Shown piece after piece: positions 54,226 through 63,674 of a stretch of DNA of 64,000 nucleotides. A model generated the notes under the pieces. The model searched no databases. It was not told the DNA's origin and saw only the letters and a list, made by a program, of their open reading frames with translations. Within the stretch, counting starts at the first letter, position 1; the number at the start of each line of letters is the position of its first letter. This DNA is from Oceanospirillum sp048270425 (GTDB taxonomy: Bacteria > Pseudomonadota > Gammaproteobacteria > Pseudomonadales > Halomonadaceae), in NCBI GenBank assembly GCA_048270425.1, contig JBLWSY010000016.1, positions 29,680-93,679 on the forward strand, in the 5' to 3' direction. Both the position numbers and the translations under genes were made by a program.

Positions 54226-55118
54226 TGTTTAATGATTTTCCTGTTCATTATATTGACCCTGTCTATCGGCCTCCCAGTGAGGCCAAGTCTTTTATTCTGC
54301 CGGTAACCAATGGCTGCAGCTGGAATCAATGCAGTTTTTGCGAAATGTATACCGCCCCTCAGAAGAAATTCTCTGCCCGAAAAGAAGCAGATGTACTTGC
54401 GGATATTGAGCGCTCCGGGCAACAGCTAATAGGCGTCAGCCGGGTATTTCTGGCGGATGGCGATGCTATGGTGCTCTCTCCCCGACGTTTACTGACAATT
54501 CTTCAGGCGCTGAATAAAGCCTTTCCGGAATTAAGGCGGGTTGGTGCTTATTGTTTACCCCGAAATGTTGCCCGAAAGACGGTTGAAGAGTTAATTGAGT
54601 TAAAAAATAACGGCTTATCCATTCTTTATGTGGGTGTTGAGTCTGGTGACGATGAAGTACTAACACGAATTAAAAAGGGCGAGACTGCTGAATCGACTTT
54701 ATCAGCCCTGGAAAAAATAAAGCAGGCGGGTATTAAAACCTCAGTTATGGTATTGAATGGCTTAGGCGGCGCTGAATTGTCAGAACAGCATGCTGTTAAT
54801 TCTGCCCGGCTGATTAATCAGGCGCAGCCGGATTATCTTTCCACGCTGGTATTGACCTTCCATCGTGGCCCTGAGCGCTTTGTTGATGAGTTTGGCCGTT
54901 CTTTTATCGAATTAAATAACAAAGGTCTGTTTACGGAAATGCACCGTTTTATTTCGGAACTAAATCTGAAATCAACGGTCTTTCGTTCTGATCATATCTC
55001 CAATCGTCTGGTTTTGAAGGGCACACTAGGCCGGGATAAAGAAGCGATGTTGAAGCAGATTGAGCAGGCGATTACCCATAGTGACCGTTTTTCCGATATA
55101 GCTTTGCAAAATATTTAA
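54225..55118 (+). CDS. Radical SAM protein of unknown function
   Basis: Protein of 297 residues. The iron-sulfur cluster site is C31-SWNQ-C36-SF-C39, a CX4CX2C spacing that departs from the usual CX3CX2C. The SAM-binding features GVESGDDEVLTRIKKG and the (beta/alpha) order of a partial barrel follow. No SPASM or B12 domain is present. It is coupled to the TetR regulator. Reaction and substrate are unknown. Confidence 0.85.
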   Translation: MFNDFPVHYIDPVYRPPSEAKSFILPVTNGCSWNQCSFCEMYTAPQKKFSARKEADVLADIERSGQQLIGVSRVFLADGDAMVLSPRRLLTILQALNKAFPELRRVGAYCLPRNVARKTVEELIELKNNGLSILYVGVESGDDEVLTRIKKGETAESTLSALEKIKQAGIKTSVMVLNGLGGAELSEQHAVNSARLINQAQPDYLSTLVLTFHRGPERFVDEFGRSFIELNNKGLFTEMHRFISELNLKSTVFRSDHISNRLVLKGTLGRDKEAMLKQIEQAITHSDRFSDIALQNI

Positions 55119-55176
55119 TAAGCCAATCTCTCTTGTTTAATAAAAGCCAGGCTGGCTAGCAGAAGGTTTTAAAGGT

Positions 55177-55347
55177 TTATTTATTCTTGTAATTCTTTAT
55201 AGGTAATATTAGTATTGATTCCATTAAAGCTTCTTTTTCAGGCGTATTGAAAGGGTCTTCAAAGTCATTTTGCCCACCAGTTTGGAAATTTAAAAAAGAA
55301 GGGTGGTCTGAACGACAATCGAGCGCGTGTGTTATGTAATGCAACAC
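55177..55347 (-). pseudogene. Protein-like 56-codon frame, small gene or gene remnant
   Basis: In the AT-rich spacer before mvaT, the minus strand reads 56 codons from a GTG at 55347 to TAA at 55177 with protein-like composition (HALDCRSDHPSFLNFQTGG, then FEDPFNTPEKEALM). There is no convincing ribosome-binding site, and a stop lies ten codons upstream of the GTG in the same frame. It may be the 3' end of a lost gene or a small real gene. No other feature explains the 318-base spacer. Confidence 0.3.
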
Positions 55348-55436
55348 TGCGTAACTACCTTGCTTAACTGCTTAAGGTTGCCTGAGATAAGAAACCCCAT
55401 TTCCCCCAACACCTGTATGTTAAGAAGAGAATAGTA

Positions 55437-55790
55437 ATGTCTATTATCAATAAATATCGTGAGAAAGAACGTCTGATGCGTCAGCTGCAGGAAGAACTGC
55501 AGGCGATGGAAGCAAAACAAGAGCTTAAGCAAGAACTGGCTTTTAAAACTGCAATTGAAGATGTACTGAAGCAGTTTGATAAGTCGGAGTCTGAACTTAT
55601 TGCTCTGTTTGCTGGAGACGATGACAGTGCTGCTGATTCGGGTAAGTCTCGTCGTAAGCGCACTCCAAGTGTTTATAAAAACCCTCAAACTGGCGAGCAG
55701 ATCACTGTTCGTGGTGGTCGTCAGAAGGACTATCAGGAGTGGATCCAGAAGTACGGTAAAGAAACTGTACAGAGCTGGAAGGTTTCCTGA
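55437..55790 (+). CDS. MvaT-family H-NS-like nucleoid protein
   Basis: Xenogeneic silencer that binds AT-rich DNA, 117 residues. The N-terminal half (about 1-60) is the coiled-coil oligomerisation domain. After a basic linker (SGKSRRKRTPS) the C-terminal DNA-binding domain YKNPQTGEQITVRGGRQKD follows the MvaT pattern. Where Pseudomonas MvaT has the AT-pincer residues G-N, this protein has G-R, nearer to the H-NS hook. It is transcribed alone; a terminator follows. Confidence 0.88.
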   Translation: MSIINKYREKERLMRQLQEELQAMEAKQELKQELAFKTAIEDVLKQFDKSESELIALFAGDDDSAADSGKSRRKRTPSVYKNPQTGEQITVRGGRQKDYQEWIQKYGKETVQSWKVS

Positions 55791-55848
55791 TTCAACGTTA
55801 TACGGGAGCAGAGTCTTCTGTATACCTCGCTGTTTATACGGCGATGAA

Positions 55849-55875
55849 AAAAAAGCAGCTTAGGCTGCTTTTTTT
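55849..55875 (+). terminator. Terminator after the mvaT-like gene
   Basis: Stem AAAAAAGCAGC / GCTGCTTTTTT with a four-base loop and T-run. The remaining ~230 bases up to the DUF1285 gene show nothing I can assign. Confidence 0.85.
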
Positions 55876-56106
55876 ACACCTGTCTGTTATGAATATTTAG
55901 CCTTTATATTAAACCTTTTAGGTGTTCCCTCTGCTATTGATGTGTGAGTTTTTACATAAAGCTCTGATTGCTAGGGAGCGGCATTATTTTTAATCCTTTT
56001 TTATAGTGTGGTTTTTGTCATTCCCTTTTGCGCTAAGCTGTCCTAATGGCCAGCATTTTTTTTGTCACTACGTTAAAATAACGTAAGGCATTATGGGAGA
56101 TAGAGT

Positions 56107-56670
56107 ATGTTATCCGGCAGTTTTTCACCGGCACAATTGGCTCAGCATATTGAGAAAAACAGTGGAGAAAAGGGTCTTCCTCCTGTCGAAAATTGGAATC
56201 CTGAGTTCTGTGGCGATATTGATATGCGCATCGCCAAAGATGGCCAGTGGTTCTATATGGGATCACCAATAGGACGCGCTGCACTGGTGCGGATGTTCTC
56301 CACTATTTTAAAGCGTGAGGATGGCCGCTATTTTCTGGTAACTCCCGTAGAAAAGGTCGGCATTCAGGTTGATGATGTTCCCTTTATCATTACTCAGCAG
56401 CTTGACCCTGTAGAGAATAAGCTTCGTTTTGTCACCAATGTGGGAGACGAGGTGCTCTTAGATAAAGAGCATCCCCTTACTGTTTCGGTTTCAGATACTG
56501 GCGAGCCTGAACCTTACCTGCAGGTTCGTGCCGGATTAGCAGGGCGGTTACACCGCAATCTCTTCTATCAACTGGTTGAAGAGGCTGAACCCTTTGAGCA
56601 AGAGGGCCAAACGTATCTGGGGCTGAAAAGTGATGACCGTTACTGGTCCCTGGGCGAATTACCCGAATAA
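56107..56670 (+). CDS. DUF1285 family protein
   Basis: Soluble protein of 187 residues. The N-terminal PPVENWNPEFCGDIDMRIAKDG and VRMFSTILKREDGRYFLVTPVEK segments mark DUF1285, a widespread proteobacterial family of unknown function made of two beta-rich domains. The ATG follows a weak GGGAGA site. It is probably monocistronic. Confidence 0.88.
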   Translation: MLSGSFSPAQLAQHIEKNSGEKGLPPVENWNPEFCGDIDMRIAKDGQWFYMGSPIGRAALVRMFSTILKREDGRYFLVTPVEKVGIQVDDVPFIITQQLDPVENKLRFVTNVGDEVLLDKEHPLTVSVSDTGEPEPYLQVRAGLAGRLHRNLFYQLVEEAEPFEQEGQTYLGLKSDDRYWSLGELPE

Positions 56671-56829
56671 AACTGTTTTATTATTTTGATGCCTGGTCCT
56701 GTATCCGGACTCAGACTTTTGGATGTTCTTCCGTCATTGTTTCTGATTTGAAGCGGCTTCTACTGATTATCAGTTGGCTAAATCGTCAGTGTTGTATTCT
56801 GTTCTGTATTAAAAGCTTTGAGAGATCCT

Positions 56830-59139
56830 GTGCCCCCATCTGTTCAGTCTGACCCGGTCAATATTTTTTCTGCGCCTCTGCATCTGACACCGCAGCAGCA
56901 AAGTGTAGTGCACCATGGTAATGAGCATGCCCGGGTGATGGCCGTAGCCGGTTCCGGCAAAACCACAACACTGGTGCACAGGGTTCTGTTTCTGCTTTCT
57001 CAGGGCTATGAGCCACGTCGAGTGTTGGTGCTCATGTATAACCGGTCCGCCAGGGTCGACTTTGAAGCTAAGCTGCAAAGAGAATATCAACGCCAGCAGG
57101 TGCGCTACCCCAAGCCGGATATCAGAACCTTCCATTCTATCGGTCATAAGCTGTGCGAAAGCATGGTTCGATGGGGTGCCTTGCAGTCAAGGCAGCTGGT
57201 TCGAGAAGGCTGGCCCTACGAGAAACTGGTACGTCAGGGGATCACTCAGGCGCTGCCAAATGCAGATCAGGCGACCCGCCGAAAAGCGTTAGACAAGGAT
57301 CATCTGGAAGCCTTTATGCAGTTTGCCGAGCGGGTTAAGGCTGATCTTGAAACGCCAAAGGATCAGTTTCGTCTGCTGGGTTTGCCAGACGACCAGAGAT
57401 ACTTTATCGAAGCCTTTGAGCAGTTAGAGCAGATTATGGCCCGTGAAGGCGTGATGACTTTCTCGGACCTGCTTTACCGGCCTGCTATGGCGATTCTGGC
57501 TCGGCCAGAGCTTGAAGCCCGTATCAGCAATCACCTTGATCACGTTATTGTCGATGAGTATCAGGATATCAACAGCATCCAGCAGTTCTTGTTGAGCATT
57601 CTTGCCGGGGAACGGGCGCGGGTGATGGTTGTTGGTGATGTGGATCAGTGTATCTACGAATGGCGCGGAGCCCGGCCAGAATTTATGCTGCGGGACTTTG
57701 CCCTGCAATTTCAGCAGCCGGTGAGTTATCCGCTGTCTTATTCATTCCGTTATGGTGCGACGTTGGCGCTTGCTGCTAATCATCTGATCGGCCGTAATAA
57801 AAACCGGGATGCCGGGCTCTGTTTGGCGACACCGGATCATCCGGATACTCAGGTTCAGGTTTTGCCGGAGCTTAATCAGCTGGTGAGTCAGATCCAGCCG
57901 ATGCTTGCGCAATCCGGCGCGGCCAGTATTGCTGTTCTGGTCAGAAGCTGGGCCCTTAGTGTGCCGGTTCAGCTGGTGTTTCTGCAGCAGCAGATTCCGT
58001 TCAGGCTGCAGCAGCAGGGACATTTTGTTTTCAATCAGCCATTGGTCAGCCAGTTTCTGGCCTATCTCCAATTAGCGGCGGGTGAGGCCAATGCTGAGAT
58101 AGGAGCAGAGGCACTGGGTCAGATGCTGAGCTTCCCGCCATTATTCCTCAGTCAGGGCGAGCAGCAGGGGATTCAGCAGCAGGTTCAGCATCATGGCCTG
58201 AACCCTGATTCGATTATCTCCGGTATGGATCTTAAGCCCTACACGGCCAAACGCCTGAAAAAACGTCTTGAACTACTCCTTGAACTGCAACGTCAGCCTT
58301 CAGAGCAGCCGGTCGGCCCTCTGGCGATTCGGGTGCTGCAGGAGACGGATGCCTATGATCTGATCGACAAGGCGGCGGCCACCAAGGATCAGGCGCAGGA
58401 GCGCAAGCAAACGCTTCAGGCGCTGGTAAACTATATTCGTCAGCAGAGGATGAGTGTTTCCCAACTGTTGCAGGATATCGAGCAGCAGAAACAATCCGGT
58501 GCCAGCCAAAGTCATCACGATGATGTTATTACTATTACTACGGTCCATGGTGCGAAAGGCCTTGAGTGGCCTCATGTGATTCTTGCCGGACTGACAGAAG
58601 GCAGTTTTCCCTGCTATCAGAACATCACGGATTTTGATGAAAAAGCCGAGGAAAGCGAGCGACGCCTCTTTTATGTGGCGATGACCCGGGCTAGGGAGAC
58701 GCTTTGGTTGTTAACAGATCATGGTCTGTCTGAAGAGCGTAAAAAACGTCCCAGCCGTTTTGTCTCTGAAATGAATCTGGAAGACTGTTGTCTGGTTGCT
58801 GATCGCCTTAAATCCGACGGGGCTGAAAACCCTGAGCTTAAGGTTGAGAATGTGGGGCTTATCCGGCAATACCTGACTGCCAGTGGTCTAGAGAGAATAC
58901 AGATTGGCTCACGCCCTGTTGAGAAAAAAGAGCGTCCAGCTAAAGCGGGGCATCTGGCTTCCAAAGCGGGTCATACCACCTTTTATCGCATCGGGGATCT
59001 GATCGAACATGAGGTCTTCGGGCGGGGAGAGTTAACCCATATCGAGCCCGGAGCCCAAACCCGAATTACCGTTCGTTTTGATCAGGGTTCTAAGGTGTTG
59101 CTGGCGGAACGGGCACCGATTAGACGTCTTGCTGGTTGA
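56830..59139 (+). CDS. UvrD/Rep-type ATP-dependent DNA helicase
   Basis: Superfamily 1A helicase of 769 residues from the GTG at 56830, preferred for the GAGAG site just upstream; a TTG four codons earlier is possible. Motif I is AVAGSGKTTTL, motif II IVDEYQDIN, motif III VGDVDQCIYEWRGA, and motif VI YVAMTRARETLWLL. The C-terminal end (about 705-769) resembles the Tudor-like tail of PcrA/UvrD (GELTHIEPG..., VRFDQGSK). It is not the canonical uvrD or rep by length and sequence; the specific repair role is unknown. Confidence 0.9.
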   Translation: MPPSVQSDPVNIFSAPLHLTPQQQSVVHHGNEHARVMAVAGSGKTTTLVHRVLFLLSQGYEPRRVLVLMYNRSARVDFEAKLQREYQRQQVRYPKPDIRTFHSIGHKLCESMVRWGALQSRQLVREGWPYEKLVRQGITQALPNADQATRRKALDKDHLEAFMQFAERVKADLETPKDQFRLLGLPDDQRYFIEAFEQLEQIMAREGVMTFSDLLYRPAMAILARPELEARISNHLDHVIVDEYQDINSIQQFLLSILAGERARVMVVGDVDQCIYEWRGARPEFMLRDFALQFQQPVSYPLSYSFRYGATLALAANHLIGRNKNRDAGLCLATPDHPDTQVQVLPELNQLVSQIQPMLAQSGAASIAVLVRSWALSVPVQLVFLQQQIPFRLQQQGHFVFNQPLVSQFLAYLQLAAGEANAEIGAEALGQMLSFPPLFLSQGEQQGIQQQVQHHGLNPDSIISGMDLKPYTAKRLKKRLELLLELQRQPSEQPVGPLAIRVLQETDAYDLIDKAAATKDQAQERKQTLQALVNYIRQQRMSVSQLLQDIEQQKQSGASQSHHDDVITITTVHGAKGLEWPHVILAGLTEGSFPCYQNITDFDEKAEESERRLFYVAMTRARETLWLLTDHGLSEERKKRPSRFVSEMNLEDCCLVADRLKSDGAENPELKVENVGLIRQYLTASGLERIQIGSRPVEKKERPAKAGHLASKAGHTTFYRIGDLIEHEVFGRGELTHIEPGAQTRITVRFDQGSKVLLAERAPIRRLAG

Positions 59140-59172
59140 TAAATGTAAAGCATCTGATTTCCGGCTTCAGGA

Positions 59173-59796
59173 ATGATGGATATGAATTATCTGGCACATG
59201 CATTTCTTGCCCGTGAAGAGGGCGAAATTTTTAGACTTGGCAACCTGATGGCTGACCACATCAAGGGGCCGGCAGACAAAGTACGGGATCTTATTCCTCG
59301 GGATTGCTCGCAATGTCTTACTGAGGAATTAGAAGCTGGCATCCGTTACCACCGTTTAATTGATCATACCGTTGATCACTCCCCCTTAATTTCAGCGTTG
59401 CGTGAACAGTTCTCCAAAACATACCGGCGTTATGCGGGTATCGTTCTGGATATGGCCTGGGATCATCATTTAGCGCGCTCCTGGACGGCTTATACTGACG
59501 TACCGCTGCCGGAATTTGCAGCCTATCAGTATCAGCTTTTAACGGAATATTGTGATCTGCAACCGGATTCTATGCAGAAGATGGTGCATTATATGGTGAA
59601 AAATGACTGGCTGGTTTCCTATACTGAAGCAGATCATATTCGTAAGGCGCTTGCGGGTATGTCGCAACGAATGCGACGCGAGAATAAGTTAGCTGAAGCC
59701 TTTGTTGAGATTCCGAGACTGGAATCAGAATTGAGCCAGGCATTTCCCTTGCTTATGGAAGAGCTGTTGCGACAACCGATACGGAATTCTGTCTGA
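59173..59796 (+). CDS. acpH: Acyl carrier protein phosphodiesterase (AcpH, DUF479)
   Basis: Removes phosphopantetheine from holo-ACP. It has 207 residues. Diagnostic segments are MNYLAHAFLA, GNLMADHIKG, IRYHRLIDHTVDHSP and MAWDHHLARSW, which contain the metal-binding His/Asp set of this HD-like family. It begins 33 bases after the helicase stop and may be co-transcribed. A methionine at codon 3 or 4 is an alternative start. Confidence 0.9.
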   Translation: MMDMNYLAHAFLAREEGEIFRLGNLMADHIKGPADKVRDLIPRDCSQCLTEELEAGIRYHRLIDHTVDHSPLISALREQFSKTYRRYAGIVLDMAWDHHLARSWTAYTDVPLPEFAAYQYQLLTEYCDLQPDSMQKMVHYMVKNDWLVSYTEADHIRKALAGMSQRMRRENKLAEAFVEIPRLESELSQAFPLLMEELLRQPIRNSV

Positions 59797-59869
59797 GCGG
59801 TTTCGCTAGAATGGAAGCGTTTCCAGCAATTCTATTGCTCTGCACCCAATTGCAGTTAAGCGAGAGTGA

Positions 59870-61621
59870 ATGAAAACCTCACCATCGAATAAACATCCTG
59901 TTGGCCAACGCGCCCCATCGAGTCAGCACTTTCTGAGTCTTGCTTACCCTGTCGTACTTATTGTTTTTCTTGGTTTGATTATTCTCGCCTGGAGCTTGCT
60001 TGACGCCCGTAACCGCCAGATGGAGGTTGTATCTGAACTCTCTGAGCAAGCGATGCGGGTGACGCTGGAGGAAAAGCAGAAAAGCCTCAATCTGGTGCTG
60101 AGTGATTATGCTCACTGGGATGAAACGCTCAGTTTTTCCCAGCATTTGGATCCTGATTGGGCTAAAGGTGAGATCGGGGAAAATATAACAACACCGTTTG
60201 AGTTGGCGGCGAGTCTGCTGCTGGATCAGAACGGTAATATTATCTGGTGGCAGACCGATCAGGCTTTTACCGATAAAAATGGTGTGAAAGAGGCTCTTGA
60301 AAAAGCGCTTTGGCAAGATCAGATTGCTCCCCGTTTGATGAACAGTTGGCCGGACGTTCCGGCCAAACCCCGGTCGGCTTTTTTTCGTCTTAATGACGAA
60401 CTTTATTCCCTTCATGGGGTGTTGGTAACTTCCGATGCGCAAGGGTATAAGCCAGCTGCACATGATCGTGTTGCTTTAATCCTGCTGAAGCGAATCGATA
60501 AGCAGGTTCTGGATGGTCTGAGTCGGCATAAGCAGGCTACCGATATTCAGTTAACGCTGATCGGCTCGAGGAGCGATACTCCTGTTGGTTCTGAGGTCTC
60601 GGTTCGCAACCAGCATCCCGGGGTCAAACGTGCTGAAATAGCGTTGATGAATCTGCAGGGAATTCCGTTAGCAGAACTGTCCTGGTATCCCGCATTTTCT
60701 GTTGATCATGTATTCGATGCTATTGGTCCGAACATTCTGGTGCTTTTGTTAGTCATGGGGCTTTGTTTTATCTGGTATGTTAATCGGGTTCGGGCTGGCG
60801 GGCAGTTACTTGATCATGAGATTCAGGCCCGTAAAGAAGCGGAGACCGAACTGGAAGCGCATCGTAATCATCTTGAGGAGCTTGTGGAAGTTCGTACCGA
60901 GGCACTTTATGAGGCCTTGGCTAAGGTTCGGGCTGCCAGTGAGGAGAAAACCCGATTCAGCAGCCAGATGAGTCATGAAATGAGAACCCCGCTTAATGCG
61001 ATCGTAGGTTTTGCGCAGCTGTTGCAGGAAGAGATTACGGACTCTGAGCAGAAAGACTCCCTTGCTGAAATTATCAAAGCCAGCGGACGACTAACGGATA
61101 TTGTTGATCAGGCGTTAAGACTGACGACCATGGAAGATGATCTTAATCAGGGCCTGCAAGGGAAGTGTGATCCTTTCTTTGTGCTTGCGGGTGTGTATCA
61201 GCGCTATAAGGCGCACGCAGCTCAGAAGTCGGTGCAGATACTTGACTATGGACTGGATCAGGGAGCGTTAAGTCCGATTCCTGCGGAAATAGTGCGGGAA
61301 GTATTTAAAGTTCTGCTGGAAAATGCGCTGCAATATTCTCGGCCCGGTGGTTTGATCGAATTAAAAGCGATGTTTTCAGATGATGAGGAAAGCTTGCTGA
61401 TTAAAGTGATCGATGATGGCATCGGTATTCCTAAAGAAAAGGAGAGGCTTCTGTTTCAGCCCTTCTCTCGATTACACTTTGATCTTCTGCCCAATATTGA
61501 GGGCGTTGGCCTTGGTCTCTTTATGGCAAGGAAAAAGATCAGAGCCTGTGGCGGTGATATCTTTTATCAACCTGGAGAGCAGAGCGGTAGTTGTTTTACG
61601 GTTCAGTTGCCGCGAATCTGA
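59870..61621 (+). CDS. CHASE4-type sensor histidine kinase
   Basis: Membrane-bound two-component sensor of 583 residues. Helix 1 lies at about 22-43, then a periplasmic CHASE4-like domain (about 60-250, with DYAHWDETLSF), helix 2 at about 286-306, a coiled linker, the dimerisation domain with the phospho-accepting H369 in MSHEMRTPLNAI, and the ATPase domain with IDDGIGIPK and GVGLGLFMARKK. No HAMP domain is seen. No response regulator gene lies near, so it is an orphan. Signal unknown. Confidence 0.88.
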   Translation: MKTSPSNKHPVGQRAPSSQHFLSLAYPVVLIVFLGLIILAWSLLDARNRQMEVVSELSEQAMRVTLEEKQKSLNLVLSDYAHWDETLSFSQHLDPDWAKGEIGENITTPFELAASLLLDQNGNIIWWQTDQAFTDKNGVKEALEKALWQDQIAPRLMNSWPDVPAKPRSAFFRLNDELYSLHGVLVTSDAQGYKPAAHDRVALILLKRIDKQVLDGLSRHKQATDIQLTLIGSRSDTPVGSEVSVRNQHPGVKRAEIALMNLQGIPLAELSWYPAFSVDHVFDAIGPNILVLLLVMGLCFIWYVNRVRAGGQLLDHEIQARKEAETELEAHRNHLEELVEVRTEALYEALAKVRAASEEKTRFSSQMSHEMRTPLNAIVGFAQLLQEEITDSEQKDSLAEIIKASGRLTDIVDQALRLTTMEDDLNQGLQGKCDPFFVLAGVYQRYKAHAAQKSVQILDYGLDQGALSPIPAEIVREVFKVLLENALQYSRPGGLIELKAMFSDDEESLLIKVIDDGIGIPKEKERLLFQPFSRLHFDLLPNIEGVGLGLFMARKKIRACGGDIFYQPGEQSGSCFTVQLPRI

Positions 61622-61658
61622 AACCTTATTGTCCAGATTTAAAAATTGTTCAGATATA

Positions 61659-61690
61659 AAAAAGGGAAAGCAGTGCTTTCCCTTTTTAGT
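61659..61690. terminator. Bidirectional terminator between the kinase and ETF-QO genes
   Basis: A 13-base-pair perfect stem AAAAAGGGAAAGC / GCTTTCCCTTTTT with a three-base loop, between convergent genes. Confidence 0.9.
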
Positions 61691-61708
61691 GTCGTTTAAA
61701 CGACGGTG

Positions 61709-63361
61709 TTACATATTCGGATAGTTCGGACCGCCAGCACCTTCCGGTGTTACCCAGGTAATGTTCTGGGACGGGTCTTTAATATCACAGGTTTTGCAGT
61801 GTACGCAGTTCTGAGAATTGATCTGGAAGCGGTCGTTACCGGTTTCCTCATCTTTCACTACTTCGTAAACACCCGCCGGGCAGAAGCGTTGAGCAGGCTC
61901 AGCCCACTTCGGCAGGTTCACCTGCAGAGGTACGGTTTCGTCTTTCAGTTTCAGGTGGCATGGCTGGTCTTCTTCATGGTTCGTGTTGGACAGGAACACA
62001 GAAGACAGCTTGTCAAAGCTCAGCACGCCATCCGGCTTAGGATAGTCAATCGGTTGGAAGTCGGCTGCAGGCTTCAGCATGGCGTAATCTTCATGGGTGT
62101 CATGCAGCGTTACCGGAATGCTGAACAGATTCTGGTCGATAAAGTTGAACGCGCCGCCCAGCATAGGGCCAAACTTGTGCATCGCAGGACCGAAGTTACG
62201 GGTTGCGTACAGCTCTTTAAATGCCCAGGATTTTTCCCAGGCGCTGGTGAATGCGGTCAGTTCCTGACCACCTTCGTCGCCACCTTTCACTGCTTCGAAA
62301 ATAGTTTCAGCCGCGATCATGCCGGACTTCATCGCAGTATGCGTGCCCTTGATCTTGGAAAAGTTCAGGGTGCCAGCATCACAGCCTACCAGAATACCGC
62401 CAGGGAACGTCATCTTAGGCAGGCAGTTGTAGCCGCCTTTAGTGATCGCACGGGCACCGTAGGATACGCGCTTACCACCTTCCAGATGCTGCTTCAGCTC
62501 CGGGTGGTGCTTCATGCGCTGGAATTCGTCGAATGGGCTCAGGTACGGGTTGTCATAGTTCAGGTCGGTAATCAGACCGACAACAACCTGATTGTTTTCA
62601 GCGTGGTAGAGGAAGAAACCACCGCTGGCACCGTTTTCAGTCAGTGGCCAGCCAGAACCGTGTACCACAAGACCAGGCTGGTGTTTCGCCGGATCAATGT
62701 CCCAAAGTTCTTTAATGCCGATACCATAGTGCTGAGCGTCTTTGCCTTCATCCAGTTTGAACTGGCTGATCAGTTGTTTACCCAAATGGCCACGGCTACC
62801 TTCAGAGAAGATGGTGTACTTGGCACGCAGTTCCATACCCGGCATGTACATCCCCGGCTTTTCGCTACCGTCAGCAGATACACCCATATCACCTGTGATA
62901 ACACCTTTAACAACGCCATCTTCAATCAGAAGTTCTGCTGCAGCAAAGCCAGGGAAAATCTCAACACCCAGCTCTTCAGCCTGAGTGGCCAGCCAACGGC
63001 AAACGTTACCCAGAGAGGCGATGTAGTTACCATCGTTATGCATATTTTTAGGCACGATGGCATTCGGGAAGGTTTTGGAAGCGCTGCTGTCTTTCAGCAT
63101 CACGACCTGATCTTTGGTCACAGCCATCAGAAGAGGAGCTTCTTTCTCTTTCCAGTCAGGGATCAGCTCGTTTAAAGCTGTCGGTTCGATAACAGCACCG
63201 GACAGAATATGGGCGCCTACTTCAGAGCCTTTTTCCACCACGCAAACGGTCAATTCCTGGCTGGCGTCGTTCGCCTGTTGCATCAGACGAATTGCCGCCG
63301 AAAGACCTGCAGGGCCTGCGCCAACGATTACAACGTCGAACTCCATCGCTTCTCTTTCCAC
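61709..63361 (-). CDS. Electron transfer flavoprotein-ubiquinone oxidoreductase
   Basis: Membrane-associated enzyme that moves electrons from reduced ETF (fatty-acid and amino-acid oxidation) to ubiquinone. It has 550 residues: FAD-binding VVIVGAGPAGLSAAIRL at the N-terminus, the quinone/FAD middle domain, and a C-terminal [4Fe-4S] domain with CPAGVYE and CVHCKTCDIKDPSQNI. The GTG at 63361 is chosen because GAGGAG lies six bases upstream; an ATG five codons in is an alternative. It is divergent from etfB, so ETF and its oxidoreductase share a control region. Confidence 0.96.
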   Translation of the reverse strand: MEREAMEFDVVIVGAGPAGLSAAIRLMQQANDASQELTVCVVEKGSEVGAHILSGAVIEPTALNELIPDWKEKEAPLLMAVTKDQVVMLKDSSASKTFPNAIVPKNMHNDGNYIASLGNVCRWLATQAEELGVEIFPGFAAAELLIEDGVVKGVITGDMGVSADGSEKPGMYMPGMELRAKYTIFSEGSRGHLGKQLISQFKLDEGKDAQHYGIGIKELWDIDPAKHQPGLVVHGSGWPLTENGASGGFFLYHAENNQVVVGLITDLNYDNPYLSPFDEFQRMKHHPELKQHLEGGKRVSYGARAITKGGYNCLPKMTFPGGILVGCDAGTLNFSKIKGTHTAMKSGMIAAETIFEAVKGGDEGGQELTAFTSAWEKSWAFKELYATRNFGPAMHKFGPMLGGAFNFIDQNLFSIPVTLHDTHEDYAMLKPAADFQPIDYPKPDGVLSFDKLSSVFLSNTNHEEDQPCHLKLKDETVPLQVNLPKWAEPAQRFCPAGVYEVVKDEETGNDRFQINSQNCVHCKTCDIKDPSQNITWVTPEGAGGPNYPNM

Positions 63362-63458
63362 GATACACTCCTCAAACAGCGTAGTGCGTCTTGGTTTCTG
63401 CTTAGTCAGAATGCAGATAACTCTGTAAGACGCATGTAATTATTTTATGGTCTCATTT

Positions 63459-63472
63459 AAAACGGACGTTTG
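63459..63472. promoter_or_regulatory. PsrA-like palindrome 1
   Basis: AAAAC-GGAC-GTTTG, close to the PsrA consensus (G/C)AAAC-N2-4-GTTT(G/C), about 100 bases upstream of the ETF-QO start. Confidence 0.45.
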
Positions 63473-63557
63473 CTTCCGGTCAACCCCTATTTTAACTCAG
63501 AGCAAGTCACAGGCTGATTGGAGCGTGTCCGGGTGAGACGAAATAAACAGCAGACAA

Positions 63558-63576
63558 ATTAAACTGAGCGTTTAAT
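63558..63576. promoter_or_regulatory. PsrA-like palindrome 2
   Basis: ATTAAAC-N5-GTTTAAT, a perfect seven-base-pair palindrome in the middle of the ETF-QO/etfB spacer. The core AAAC/GTTT matches the other two sites, but the spacing is one base longer. Confidence 0.4.
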
Positions 63577-63674
63577 GCGGTGCAGCAAGTATAGCGATTA
63601 AATTGTGACTAGTCAGTTTAGAAAGGAATTTGACCTAAACTTAAAAAATAGTCATTATGGGATTGCGGGCGCAG

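Noticed and set aside
61706..63175. 489-codon open frame on the plus strand
   Set aside because: It is antisense to the clearly identified ETF-QO gene, lacks a ribosome-binding site and family motifs, and reflects codon bias of the true gene.
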